This document shows, in pieces, positions 1 through 8,776 of a stretch of 64,000 nt of DNA. A program made the position numbers and the translations under genes. Positions within the stretch are counted from its first letter, which is position 1; every line of letters starts with the position of its first letter. Source of the stretch: Clostridia bacterium (GTDB taxonomy: Bacteria; Bacillota_A; Clostridia; Christensenellales; Aristaeellaceae); the NCBI GenBank assembly GCA_017481065.1, contig JAFUPT010000101.1:1-64000 (forward strand), in the 5' to 3' direction. Below the pieces are notes generated by a model that was not told the origin of the DNA, made no database searches, and saw only the letters and a list, made by a program, of their open reading frames with translations.

Positions 1-919
1 CGAAGGCCAGAAACAACGCGAGGATCGCCAGGCAGCCGACCAGGCCCATATCCTCCCCGACGACCGCGAAGATAAAGTCCGATTCCGGGTAGGGCAGGAA
101 GGCGTACTTCTGCCTCCCCTTCCCCAGCCCCATGCCGAAGAGGCCGCCAGAGCCAAAGGCCAGCAGCGACTGGGAGAGCTGATAGCCCTCGTCGCTCAGG
201 TAGGCAAAGGGATTGCGGAAGGACATCAGCCTTGCCCGCCTGTATTCCTCCGAAAGCGCATAGTAAGCGCCCAGCACGAGGCCGCCCGCGCCCACCATGC
301 CGAGGTGCCACCATCTCGCGCCTGCCGTCATCACCATCACCGCAGATACAATCAGAATGCTTCCCGCAGTGGAGAGGTTCGGCTGGAGCAGGATCAGGAT
401 AAAGAGCAGGCCCGGAAACAAAAACGCCGGCACCAGTCCCCGAAAGAACTTGGTTACATCATGGTTCTTCCGGCTCAAAAAGCGCGCCAGATGGAGTATG
501 GAGGCGTACTTTGCCAGCTCCGAAGGCTGGAAGCTCACCGGACCGATCTTGAGCCAGCGCCGGGAACCGTTCAGCATACGGCCGACGCCAGGAATCGCCA
601 CCAGAATCAGCAGCACCACGCTCATGAGCAGCAGGCTGGTGGAAACCTGGGGTTTTGCCAGTATGTGGTAATCAATCCTTAAAAGAAACAGCATCGCAAC
701 AGCGCCCGCAGCGATGCCCATCAGCTGGGAATACACCTCCGAGAGCGCGCTGCCGCGATCCTGTGCATTGTAAAAGCTGGCGGCGTAGAGCACCAGCAGC
801 CCGCAGGCCAGCAATGCAATGAAGCAGACCATCAGGCCGCGGTCCACGCCGCGCAGCATATTGTATTTCTTCTGCGGCTTTGCCGCAGCCTTTGCCCCGC
901 TTGCAGGGCGGAGAATCAA
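1..919 (-). CDS. FtsW/SpoVE-type peptidoglycan glycosyltransferase (3' end outside window)
   Basis: SEDS-family polytopic membrane protein that polymerises lipid II, paired with the class B PBP of this cluster. The visible reading frame shows repeated membrane helices, the stretch RMLNGSRRWLKIGP followed by FQPSELAK, and near the cut end YPESDFIFAVVGEDMG, all typical of FtsW/SpoVE. I chose a TTG start at 919-917 that overlaps the murD stop (TTGA) and has GGAGAG about 9 nt upstream. An ATG 20 codons further in is the alternative. The gene continues past base 1. FtsW (division) and SpoVE (spore cortex) cannot be told apart from this fragment; its place after murD is that of B. subtilis spoVE. 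Confidence 0.9.
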   Translation of the reverse strand, partial: MILRPASGAKAAAKPQKKYNMLRGVDRGLMVCFIALLACGLLVLYAASFYNAQDRGSALSEVYSQLMGIAAGAVAMLFLLRIDYHILAKPQVSTSLLLMSVVLLILVAIPGVGRMLNGSRRWLKIGPVSFQPSELAKYASILHLARFLSRKNHDVTKFFRGLVPAFLFPGLLFILILLQPNLSTAGSILIVSAVMVMTAGARWWHLGMVGAGGLVLGAYYALSEEYRRARLMSFRNPFAYLSDEGYQLSQSLLAFGSGGLFGMGLGKGRQKYAFLPYPESDFIFAVVGEDMGLVGCLAILALFLAF

Positions 920-2277
920 GCCTTTTTGCTCTCCAGGCGGTTCACGATCTCCTTGAAGATGCGGCCGCGAGCCTCGTAATCCTCAAACATATCAAAGGAT
1001 GCGCAGCTGGGCGAGAGCAGCACCGCGCCGCCCTCCCGTGCAAGCTCGAAGGCGCGGGAAACCGCCTTGTCAAAGTCGTAGCCTGCATGTTCGAAGGCGG
1101 TAAAGCCCACCTTCACGAGTGTCTCCTCGCACTGCTTGGCAGTCGCGCCGATGAGCACGATCTGCTCAATGGGCGCCTTCAGAATCTCCTCGCAGAGGGG
1201 AGTGAAATCGGTGTGTTTATCGTAGCCGCCGAGGATCAGCACCGTGGGGCGCTTCATGGCGCGCACCGCCTGAATGCTGGAATCCACGTTGGTTCCCTTG
1301 GAATCGTTGATAAACTGCACGCCGTCCAGCTCCCGCACGAATTCGATGCGGTGCTCGACGCCCTTGAATGTGCGCAGGGTGTGGCGGATGACGGGCGCAG
1401 GAATGCCGGCCGCCATGGCCATGGCGGTAGCAGCGAGGGCATTTCTCAGGTTGTGTTCGCCGGGAATGAATACCTCGGAAACATCGCACACCGGCACAGT
1501 CCTTGCAGGAGTTCCGAACACGATCTTGCCGTCCTTCACAAACGCGCCGTTTTCCACTTCCTCCCGGGAAGCAAACCACAGCACCTTTGCCTTCGTGTGC
1601 GCAGCCATCTTGCGGGTTTCGGGATCTTCCCAGTTGAGAACGACAGTGTCCTCCTGCGCAGCATTTTCAAAGATACGCTCCTTGAGGGCGATGTAATTCT
1701 CCATGGTTCCATGGCGGTTCAGATGGTCCTCAGAGATATTGAGCACCGCGCTCACCTGGGGATGGAACTTGGAGGAGGTTTCCATCATGAAGGAAGAAAT
1801 CTCACACACGGTCACATCGCCCGGCTTCATGCCTGCCACTGCGCCGGAATAGGGCGTGCCGATGTTGCCCACCACATGGGTGCGCTTCCCGGCATTTTTC
1901 ATAATTTCGCCGAGGAGGGTCACAGTGGTGGTTTTTCCGTTGGTACCGGTAATGGCCAGCAGCTTGCCGGTGGATTCGCGGTAGGCATATTCAATTTCGC
2001 CCATCACTTCCACGCCCAGCTCCTTCGCCTTCGCCATCACAGGATGGGTCAGCGGAATGCCGGGGCTCACGATCAGCGCGTCCATGCCTGTGAGGTGGTT
2101 CTGGGGTTCCTTTTCACCCAGCAGCAGGTGCGCGCCATCCTTCTCCACTTCATCCAGCGCGCCCTTGAAGGCTTCCCTTTCCTTGGAATCGCAGGCCCAT
2201 ACCTCGTTGCCGCGCAGAAGCAGCAGCTTGGTCACAGCGATGCCGCTGCGGGCCAGGCCCAATACCATTGCTTTCAT
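916..2277 (-). CDS. murD: UDP-N-acetylmuramoyl-L-alanine--D-glutamate ligase
   Basis: Cytoplasmic Mur ligase adding D-Glu to UDP-MurNAc-L-Ala with ATP. The 453-residue product has the usual family length. It shows an N-terminal Rossmann-like start (VLGLARSG), SPGIP at residues 71-75 and the ATP-binding loop GTNGKTTT at 111-118. The ATG has a clear GGAGG about 8 nt upstream. It lies between mraY (87 bp upstream) and ftsW/spoVE, whose start overlaps its stop, so it is co-transcribed and probably translationally coupled to the gene downstream. The 87-bp gap to mraY contains a GC-rich inverted repeat (GGGCGGT/ACCGCCC) with no T-run, so it is not an evident terminator. Confidence 0.97.
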   Translation of the reverse strand: MKAMVLGLARSGIAVTKLLLLRGNEVWACDSKEREAFKGALDEVEKDGAHLLLGEKEPQNHLTGMDALIVSPGIPLTHPVMAKAKELGVEVMGEIEYAYRESTGKLLAITGTNGKTTTVTLLGEIMKNAGKRTHVVGNIGTPYSGAVAGMKPGDVTVCEISSFMMETSSKFHPQVSAVLNISEDHLNRHGTMENYIALKERIFENAAQEDTVVLNWEDPETRKMAAHTKAKVLWFASREEVENGAFVKDGKIVFGTPARTVPVCDVSEVFIPGEHNLRNALAATAMAMAAGIPAPVIRHTLRTFKGVEHRIEFVRELDGVQFINDSKGTNVDSSIQAVRAMKRPTVLILGGYDKHTDFTPLCEEILKAPIEQIVLIGATAKQCEETLVKVGFTAFEHAGYDFDKAVSRAFELAREGGAVLLSPSCASFDMFEDYEARGRIFKEIVNRLESKKA

Positions 2278-2364
2278 TTTGATTTACCTCCATTTCGGAA
2301 AGGGCGGTTCGATGCGCCGAAAACTCGCCGCGCCGACCGCCCGTTTGTATATAAGTCTATTTGA

Positions 2365-3375
2365 TTACGCTACGAACCCAAGCAGGGAGATCAGGCACAG
2401 CGCTGCCGTGGCGATATAATACATCGTCACAACCCGGGTTTCCGGCATGCCGGAGAGTTCAAAGTGATGATGCAGCGGTGCCATCTTGAAGATGCGCTTG
2501 CCGGTGCCGGTCTTCTTCTTGGTATACTTGAAGTAGCCGATCTGAATGATATCAGATACGCTGGAGAGGAACATCGCCAGCGCGATCACAGGCAGCAGCA
2601 GGGACAGGCGAGTGACCATCGTCATGCCCACCAGCGCGCCGCCGATGAAGAAGGAGCCGACGTCGCCCATGAACACGCGTGCAGGATAACCGTTGAAGCG
2701 CAGGAAGCACATCAGCGCGCCAGCCATAGCGCCGGCAAAGATAGCGGTGTTCAAAAGGTTCGAGCTGTTGGCGGCATTGGTGGCGGCCATCGCCAGGCAA
2801 ATGATCATCATGGTAATGAAATCGATCATGCTGCAGCCCGCCAGCAGGCCGTCAAGGCCATCCAGCAGATTGGCGGAATTCACGGTGCCGACCATTACGA
2901 ACACCATTACCGGGATATAGAACCAGCCGAGGTTCCATTCCACGCCGAAGAAGGGCACAGTGAGACTGGAGCCGATGGTGGGAGAAAAATATGCCCACAC
3001 TGCAAGGCCTACAGAGAGCACCAGCTGGGGAACCACCTTCTGCATGGGGGTGAGGCCCAGGCTGCGCTTGAGCTTTACCTTGATGAAATCATCCACAAAG
3101 CCGATCAGGCCGAAGCCCAGCGCGGACACGGCGATCATCAGCATGTACTCCCAGCGGGTATCGTTATAGGCAAATGCCAGTGCAGCGATCAGCGCCGGAA
3201 CAGCAAAGATGATGCCGCCCATGGTGGGGGTGCCCTGCTTTTTCTTGTGGGATTCCGGACCGAGATCATAGATCGTCTGTCCAAACTTCAGCTTCTTGAG
3301 CCACGGAATCATAATCGGACCGAAGACGATGGTCATCGCGAAAGCGGCAATGATCGTCCAAATCAGCCTCTGCAT
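2365..3375 (-). CDS. mraY: Phospho-N-acetylmuramoyl-pentapeptide transferase
   Basis: Integral membrane enzyme that moves phospho-MurNAc-pentapeptide to undecaprenyl phosphate to make lipid I. The 336-residue protein is nearly all membrane helix. It contains the family signatures KKQGTPTMGG, GFVDDFIK (catalytic Asp pair), NLLDGLDGL and the C-terminal APLHHHFE histidine loop. It sits 27 bp after murE and 87 bp before murD, the standard dcw order except that no murF lies between murE and mraY. In B. subtilis murF is also outside this cluster, so its absence is not in itself odd. Confidence 0.97.
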   Translation of the reverse strand: MQRLIWTIIAAFAMTIVFGPIMIPWLKKLKFGQTIYDLGPESHKKKQGTPTMGGIIFAVPALIAALAFAYNDTRWEYMLMIAVSALGFGLIGFVDDFIKVKLKRSLGLTPMQKVVPQLVLSVGLAVWAYFSPTIGSSLTVPFFGVEWNLGWFYIPVMVFVMVGTVNSANLLDGLDGLLAGCSMIDFITMMIICLAMAATNAANSSNLLNTAIFAGAMAGALMCFLRFNGYPARVFMGDVGSFFIGGALVGMTMVTRLSLLLPVIALAMFLSSVSDIIQIGYFKYTKKKTGTGKRIFKMAPLHHHFELSGMPETRVVTMYYIATAALCLISLLGFVA

Positions 3376-3402
3376 CTTCTGTTCCCTCCAAATGTACTTC
3401 TT

Positions 3403-4860
3403 TTATTTTCCGATTTCGTTCAAAAGCTCCGCGACCACGATCTTTTCATTGAAGGGGTAGCGCACGCCCTTGATTTCCTGATAGGTTTCATGACCCTTGC
3501 CCGCCAGCACCACAACATCGCCGGCCGCTGCGTTCATCAGGGCATATTTGATGGCCTCGCGGCGGTTTTCGATGATCACATATTCGCAGCCGGTACCCTT
3601 GATGCCCTCCTCGATGGAGGAAAGGATCTCCATAGGATCCTCGCTGCGGGGATTATCGCTGGTGAGGATGCAGAAATCCGCCAGCTCGCCGGCAATTTCG
3701 CCCATCAGCGGGCGCTTCGCCCGGTCGCGGTTGCCGCCGCAGCCGAAGAGCGCGATCATGCGGCCCTTGGTGGTCTGGCGCACGGCCTTGAGGATGTTTT
3801 CAAGGCTATCCGGGGAGTGGGCATAGTCCAGAATCACGCGGTAGGGCGTGCCTGTCTCCAGCAGCTCAATTCTGCCGGGCACCGCGCGCACATCCTCGAG
3901 ACCCCGACGGATTTCCTCCTCGCCGATGCCCAGCTGGATGCAGATGCCCGCGGCCATCAGCGCATTGTAAACGTTGAAAATGCCTGCCAGCTTCAGCGCA
4001 ATGGACACGCGGAAGTGCTTGTGCCAGCTCATCAGGAAGCTGGAGCCGTATTCGCTGATTTCAATATCATTGGCGTAGATATCGCTGCCCTCGCGGATGC
4101 CCACACGCAGGGATTCCCTTCCGAGCTTGCCCATGCCATCGCCCACGGAATCATCATCGGCGTTGTAGACGATCTTCTTCGTCATCACAGAATCGAAGAA
4201 GCGCATCTTGCAGGCGAAGTATTCATCCATATCGGCGAAGAAATCCAGGTGGTCCTGGGAGAAATTGGAGAACGCGCCCACATCAAAGCAGATGCCTGCG
4301 AGCCGGTCGAGCGCCAGCGCATGCGCGGATACCTCCATCACCACATACTCAACGCCTGCATCCGCCATCTTGGCGAGCATGGCCTGGGTATCGATGGGAT
4401 CGGGCGTAGTGAGCTTGGCAGGAATCACTTCCTCGCCGATCATGGAGCACACTGTGCCGATCAGGCCCACCTTCTTCCCCGCTTCCTCAAGAATGGACTT
4501 GATCAGGAAGCTGGTGGTCGTCTTTCCCTTGGTGCCAGTGATGCCGATCATGTGCATCTTCCGGGCGGGATTATCATGGAACTGGGCGGCCACATAGCTC
4601 GAGGCAAGGCGAACATCCTCCACCACAACCTGCGGCACATCAATATCCAGCACATGATCCACCATCAGCGCCGCCGCGCCGCTCTCCACGGCCTGGGGCG
4701 CAAATTTATGGGCGTCCATGCGCAGTCCGGGCGTACAGATGAACAGATCGCCCTTCTGCACCTTGCGGGAATCTATGCAAATATTCGAAATCTCTGTATC
4801 CTGATCTCCGACGATCCGAACCTGGCCCGGGATCGTCCCGGTCAAAACATTCAGCTTCAT
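3403..4860 (-). CDS. murE: UDP-MurNAc-tripeptide synthetase (meso-DAP type)
   Basis: Cytoplasmic ligase adding the third residue to UDP-MurNAc-L-Ala-D-Glu. The ATP loop GTKGKTTT is at residues 109-116. The substrate-selecting motif is DNPRSEDP at about 402-409; DNPR is the signature of meso-diaminopimelate-adding enzymes, while lysine-adding ones carry other residues there. I chose the ATG at 4860 because GGGGGAG lies about 5 nt upstream and the protein then starts like its family. A longer frame to 4971 would overlap the upstream PBP gene. With this start the product has 485 residues and the gap to the PBP stop is 31 bp. This gene is the main evidence for DAP-type peptidoglycan. Confidence 0.96.
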   Translation of the reverse strand: MKLNVLTGTIPGQVRIVGDQDTEISNICIDSRKVQKGDLFICTPGLRMDAHKFAPQAVESGAAALMVDHVLDIDVPQVVVEDVRLASSYVAAQFHDNPARKMHMIGITGTKGKTTTSFLIKSILEEAGKKVGLIGTVCSMIGEEVIPAKLTTPDPIDTQAMLAKMADAGVEYVVMEVSAHALALDRLAGICFDVGAFSNFSQDHLDFFADMDEYFACKMRFFDSVMTKKIVYNADDDSVGDGMGKLGRESLRVGIREGSDIYANDIEISEYGSSFLMSWHKHFRVSIALKLAGIFNVYNALMAAGICIQLGIGEEEIRRGLEDVRAVPGRIELLETGTPYRVILDYAHSPDSLENILKAVRQTTKGRMIALFGCGGNRDRAKRPLMGEIAGELADFCILTSDNPRSEDPMEILSSIEEGIKGTGCEYVIIENRREAIKYALMNAAAGDVVVLAGKGHETYQEIKGVRYPFNEKIVVAELLNEIGK

Positions 4861-4891
4861 TCGGCTCCCCCTGTAATCATTGTCCGCTGCG

Positions 4892-7021
4892 TCACGGCTG
4901 TGCAAAGCACACCGCGACTTCTGCCGTGGGGAAAACTTCCTCCCCAGCGGCGGGATTCTGTGAAACCGCAAGGCCTCCGCCTTCGATTTTCATCCTGAGG
5001 CCATAGCTCCTGAGCAGGCGGTTGGCCTCCAATACCGACAGACCCGCGACATCCGGCACCTGAACCTTTCCATTATTGCGCAGATCTGTTAAGTTGTCAA
5101 CATAGAGCATCATCAGCGAGCCTTTCGGCATGGTTGCACCCGCTGCGGGCAGCTGGGAAATCACCGCGCCGCCCTCGCCATCAAACACGCAGTCCAGCCC
5201 GGCTTCCTTCACAGCCTCGGCTGCCTCCGAAAGATTCAGGCCAGTCACGGAGGGCACGGTTACATCCGCCTTCTCCTCTTCCTCCGTCTCCGGGGCGATG
5301 CCGAGGTACATCAGCGATTGCTCCAGTATATCCCGCGCGTAGGGCGCGGCGGTCACGCTGCCGAAATCCACGGCGACGTCTGCTTCCTCCACAATCACCA
5401 GCACAGCAATCTGCGGGTCATCAATGGGGGCAAATCCCAGGAAGGAGCCGATGTGCTTATCCGAGGATACCACGCCATCCACATAGACCTGCGCCGTGCC
5501 GGTCTTGCCGCCGATGCGGTATCCGGGAATCGCGGCGTTCTTGCCGCCGCCCTCAGCCACCACGCTCTCCAGCAGCTGCCGCATGGTTGCGGAGGTCTGC
5601 CCGGAAATCACGCGATTCTTCACAACGGTTTCGCCGGAGTGAATCAGCTCTCCATTGCCATCCGTTATATTCTTGACGATGTAGGGCTGCAAAAGGTTCC
5701 CACCATTTACCACCGCCGAAGCGGCGGCCAGCAGCTGGATGGGCGTAACTGCCACGGACTGTCCGAAGCCGATGCGCACGATATCCACCCGCTTGCAGCT
5801 GCTCTCCGGTATCAATATACCCGAAGCCTCGCCCTGCATATCCACGCCCGTGGCCTTTCCCAGGCCATAGGCTTCCATATAGTCGTAAAAGCGCTCGATA
5901 CCCAGCCGAAGGCCCATCTCCACGAACACGGGGTTGCAGGAATTCTGCAGCGCCTCCGCGAAGCTCTCCGCGCCGTGGGGCTTGCCCCAGCACTTGATCC
6001 TGCCGCCGTCCACATAGACCGAACCCGAGCAATAGAAGCCCTCGCCCGGGGAAACCAGGCCGGAATCCAGCGCCGCAGCCGCGGTGAGGATCTTGAAGGT
6101 AGAGCCCGGCTCGTAGGCGTCGGTGATGCAGCGATTGCGCATCAGCTCCGTCAGAGCGGCCACATCGTTCCGGGGCGGGTCGTTGAGGTCGTAATCCGGC
6201 TTGTTGACCATGGCGAGAATTTCGCCGGTCTGGGGATGCATCACCAGGATGCGCACAGCCTTGGCATTGTTTACCGATATCGCCTCCCGCGCCGCCTTTT
6301 CGGCAAAGCTCTGGATAGAGGCGTCGATGGTAAGTTCCACGCTGCCGCCCTCGATGGCGGCGATGTATTCGCTGGATGAATAGCTGAGCTCGCGGCCCTT
6401 GCCGTCGATCTCCTCCAGCACGCGCCCCTCCTTGCCGGAGAGGTAGCTGTCGAGGCTCTGCTCAAGCCCGGCCTGGCCCACGCCGTCGATGGTGGTAAGA
6501 CCCAGCACCTGGCAGGCGAGTTCGCCCATGGGATAGTAGCGCTTGCTCTCCTCTTCGAGGTAGAGGCCGCTCAATAGCTTTGCCCCGCTGGCGGCATCCT
6601 GCGCGATCAGGGATTTCACTTCCTGCGCCGTCTCCCGGGGGAGCTGGCGCTTGAGGGTCACGCCGCCGCGCGAAGTATCCCCCGCCCTTTCGGCAATGGC
6701 CGTTTCATCCATATCGATGATGGGCGAAATGATCTTGGCCAGCGCATCCGCATTCTTCACCTGCCGGGGGCTCACCGACAGCGTGTAGGCCGTGGCGCTC
6801 TGGGCGAGCACCGCGCCGTTCCTGTCGAGTATCTTCCCCCGGGTGGGCTGTATTGTGCTTTCGCTGGTCCACTGCGCCTGCGCGCGCAACTGCAACTCTT
6901 CCGCCTGGATGACCTGCAGGTAAAACAGCCGCACACCCAGCATGCAGAACAACGCAAAGAAGATCGCCATCAACAGCGCAAGGCGGCGACGGATGACCGG
7001 CCCTGTCAGAACCACCTTCAT
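4892..7021 (-). CDS. Class B penicillin-binding protein with two PASTA domains (SpoVD/FtsI type)
   Basis: Membrane-anchored transpeptidase that cross-links septal or spore peptidoglycan with FtsW/SpoVE. Residues 10-37 are the single membrane helix. The PBP dimerisation region follows, then the transpeptidase with STFK at 307-310 (catalytic Ser), SCN at 361-363 and KTG at 506-508. Two PASTA repeats occupy roughly 586-645 and 652-709, an arrangement typical of SpoVD. The ATG at 7021 stands almost directly against the GGGGAGGG ribosome site, so the GTG two codons later (7015) may be the true start. It is the only class B PBP in this cluster, so division or sporulation use cannot be decided here. 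Confidence 0.93.
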   Translation of the reverse strand: MKVVLTGPVIRRRLALLMAIFFALFCMLGVRLFYLQVIQAEELQLRAQAQWTSESTIQPTRGKILDRNGAVLAQSATAYTLSVSPRQVKNADALAKIISPIIDMDETAIAERAGDTSRGGVTLKRQLPRETAQEVKSLIAQDAASGAKLLSGLYLEEESKRYYPMGELACQVLGLTTIDGVGQAGLEQSLDSYLSGKEGRVLEEIDGKGRELSYSSSEYIAAIEGGSVELTIDASIQSFAEKAAREAISVNNAKAVRILVMHPQTGEILAMVNKPDYDLNDPPRNDVAALTELMRNRCITDAYEPGSTFKILTAAAALDSGLVSPGEGFYCSGSVYVDGGRIKCWGKPHGAESFAEALQNSCNPVFVEMGLRLGIERFYDYMEAYGLGKATGVDMQGEASGILIPESSCKRVDIVRIGFGQSVAVTPIQLLAAASAVVNGGNLLQPYIVKNITDGNGELIHSGETVVKNRVISGQTSATMRQLLESVVAEGGGKNAAIPGYRIGGKTGTAQVYVDGVVSSDKHIGSFLGFAPIDDPQIAVLVIVEEADVAVDFGSVTAAPYARDILEQSLMYLGIAPETEEEEKADVTVPSVTGLNLSEAAEAVKEAGLDCVFDGEGGAVISQLPAAGATMPKGSLMMLYVDNLTDLRNNGKVQVPDVAGLSVLEANRLLRSYGLRMKIEGGGLAVSQNPAAGEEVFPTAEVAVCFAQP

Positions 7022-7105
7022 CCCTCCCCGCCCGGAAAGTTTAATGGATCACTTTCTTTCCACCAAGCGAATGGCGGACTGGGTGGACGTACTTCTCATA
7101 TGCAT

Positions 7106-7381
7106 TCAATCCACGCTGACCACGCGAATCTGTGTCTCGTCGGGCTGTACCATGCCCATGGTCTGCGCACGCGCAGCTATTTTCTCAAGGTTATGGTATT
7201 GGTTGATGCCGAGCTCAAGGTTATCTGCCTCTGCACTGAGCATCACGATTTCCTTTTCCAGCGCCGAGGCCTGCTTGCTCTTTTCCGAGATTCGGGAGAG
7301 CATGGTGATCTGAACAAACAGCCCCAGAAACAGCACCGCTGCAGCGATGATGCGCAATATCCGGCTGCGCCGCATGCTCAT
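7106..7381 (-). CDS. ftsL: FtsL-like septum formation protein
   Basis: Small bitopic division protein that would join DivIB/FtsQ and DivIC/FtsB and help recruit the PBP/FtsW pair. The 91-residue product has a basic N-terminus (MSMRRSRILR), one membrane helix at about residues 8-27, then a coiled-coil-like stretch rich in Leu, Glu and Lys and a short extracytoplasmic tail. Identity rests on size, topology and position directly before the class B PBP. The ATG at 7381 has GGGGG 7 nt upstream. It is the first gene of the division cluster here; mraZ and rsmH, which normally precede it, are missing. Confidence 0.75.
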   Translation of the reverse strand: MSMRRSRILRIIAAAVLFLGLFVQITMLSRISEKSKQASALEKEIVMLSAEADNLELGINQYHNLEKIAARAQTMGMVQPDETQIRVVSVD

Positions 7382-7507
7382 ATCTATTCCCCCGCTCCTT
7401 CGCAAAGAACCGCAGCGCAACCTCTGCGCCTGTCCTCATCCTATGCCGAAGCATCGCCGGAAATTCGGAGGCCAAAGCTCCAATTATAGTTAGATTCCAG
7501 CATGATA

Positions 7508-7516
7508 ATTATAACA
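7508..7516 (-). promoter_or_regulatory. Extended -10 promoter candidate for ftsL-PBP-mur cluster
   Basis: On the minus strand TGTTATAAT forms an extended -10 element (TGnTATAAT) about 125 nt before the ftsL start; the -35 region (GCCTTG at 17 nt) is poor. A second TATAAT lies nearer the gene at 7483-7488 without a good -35. The 306-bp space 7382-7687 holds no gene; it contains this signal and the lexA promoter. Confidence 0.35.
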
Positions 7517-7617
7517 TATCTTCACCATTTCAAGGCTATATTTGACAGTCTTTTCACAGTATTTAAGAACTCCGTCATACATTGTTGTTGAAAAAGCGCG
7601 ATTTGGCATTTTCATTT

Positions 7618-7631
7618 CGAACAAACGTTTG
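7618..7631 (+). promoter_or_regulatory. LexA operator (SOS box)
   Basis: CGAACAAACGTTTG fits the Gram-positive SOS box CGAACRNRYGTTYG at every position. It touches the -35 element of the lexA promoter, so bound LexA would block RNA polymerase; this is the classical autoregulatory arrangement. Confidence 0.9.
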
Positions 7632-7657
7632 CAAATTACCAATTTCTGTGCTATAAT
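7629..7657 (+). promoter_or_regulatory. lexA promoter
   Basis: TTGCAA (7629-7634), 17 nt, TATAAT (7652-7657), about 30 nt before the lexA ATG at 7688. The -35 overlaps the right half of the SOS box. Confidence 0.85.
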
Positions 7658-7687
7658 GGATGCAGAACATACGGAGGAGTTACAGCC

Positions 7688-8284
7688 ATGCGCGCATCGG
7701 AAGAAAATCAAAATAAAATTCTGGATTTCATTCGCCGGGAGATTGAGGACAAGGGCTATCCGCCGTCCGTGCGGGAAATCTGCGCGGCTGTGGGGCTGAA
7801 ATCCACCTCCACGGTGCACGCACACCTGAATAACCTGGAAAAGAAGGGCCTGATCCGCAGGGATTCCACCAAGCCCCGCGCCCTGGAAGTGCTGGATAAC
7901 AGCGTATCCCGTGGCCGCAGCGTGCCGCTGGTGGGCAAGGTCACGGCGGGCCTACCCATACTCGCCACCCAGAATATCGAGGATTACCTCACCCTGCCCC
8001 AAAGCATGCTGGGCCACGATGATCTCTTCTGCCTACGGGTGCAGGGCGAGAGCATGATTGAAATCGGCATACTGGACGGCGATATCATCGTTGTTCGCCA
8101 GCAGAACGATGCAGTGAACGGCGAAGTGGTCGTGGCGATGATTGACGATGAAGCCACAGTCAAGCGCATCTTCTTCGAGGAAAAGATGATACGCCTACAG
8201 CCGGAAAACCGCCATATGGAACCCATCTACACCGATCATGCCCAGGTGCTGGGCAAGGTTGTGGCGCTGTTCAGGCAGTTCTAA
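7688..8284 (+). CDS. lexA: LexA repressor (SOS regulator)
   Basis: Transcriptional repressor that cleaves itself when RecA filaments form. The 198-residue protein has an N-terminal winged helix ([20 protein letters not shown] at about 27-46) and a C-terminal S24 peptidase domain. The cleavage bond is Ala87-Gly88, the nucleophile Ser122 (GESM) and the general base Lys159 (ATVKR). GGAGG lies 10 nt before the ATG. It has its own SOS-box promoter and is followed by two same-strand genes after gaps of 16 and 23 bp with no terminator between them, so those genes are probably under the same control. Confidence 0.97.
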   Translation: MRASEENQNKILDFIRREIEDKGYPPSVREICAAVGLKSTSTVHAHLNNLEKKGLIRRDSTKPRALEVLDNSVSRGRSVPLVGKVTAGLPILATQNIEDYLTLPQSMLGHDDLFCLRVQGESMIEIGILDGDIIVVRQQNDAVNGEVVVAMIDDEATVKRIFFEEKMIRLQPENRHMEPIYTDHAQVLGKVVALFRQF

Positions 8285-8300
8285 TCAATAGGAGGCCATT

Positions 8301-8753
8301 ATGAAAACCATTTGCGGCGCGGACTGCAGCGCCTGTATGCTCAAGAGCAGCTGTATGGGATGTGAAGCAAGCGGCGGCCATCCCTTCGGGAAGAAGTGCC
8401 TGATCGCCGGTTGCGCGCGCAGCAGGAACCAGAAGGCATGCTCCGAATGCAGCGTATGTTCGCTGCGGGAGCAGCTGATTGCGCAGATCAACGATCTCAA
8501 CATCCCGGATATGGATCCGCTTTCCACCCTGTACGCCCTGAAGGGGTCGTTTATCAACCTGCCCTACTCCCTTCCCAGCGGACAGAACGTGCGCTTTTGG
8601 GATGAGAACGGCATCTACCTCGGCAGCCAGGTGTTCAAGCGCGGCAGCGACCGCTGCTACGGCATCGCCGCCGATGAAAAGTACCTGATGGTTTGCGAAT
8701 ATGGCGCCGACGGCGCGGATGCGGAGATCGTGGTTTTCAAGAGGTGGAATTGA
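8301..8753 (+). CDS. Cysteine-rich DUF3795-like protein
   Basis: 150-residue cytoplasmic protein of unknown function. The N-terminal third carries many cysteines in metal-site spacing: CGADCSAC, CMGCEASGGHPFGKKC, then CARSRN, CSEC and CSLRE. This pattern resembles the DUF3795 family, whose members probably bind zinc or an iron-sulfur cluster. The C-terminal half (about 75-150) is cysteine-poor and beta-rich. AGGAGG lies 6 nt before the ATG. It lies 16 bp behind lexA and in front of a flavin-reductase-fold gene. The family assignment is from pattern recognition only and no activity can be assigned. Confidence 0.7.
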   Translation: MKTICGADCSACMLKSSCMGCEASGGHPFGKKCLIAGCARSRNQKACSECSVCSLREQLIAQINDLNIPDMDPLSTLYALKGSFINLPYSLPSGQNVRFWDENGIYLGSQVFKRGSDRCYGIAADEKYLMVCEYGADGADAEIVVFKRWN

Positions 8754-8776
8754 TTTCAGCAAGGAGCAATACAGCC

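Noticed and set aside
880..2364. Long plus-strand open frames opposite murD, murE, mraY, clpC and others (up to about 840 codons)
   Set aside because: They mirror well-supported genes on the other strand, are rich in His, Gln and Arg as expected of antisense frames in GC-rich DNA, and lack ribosome sites and family motifs.
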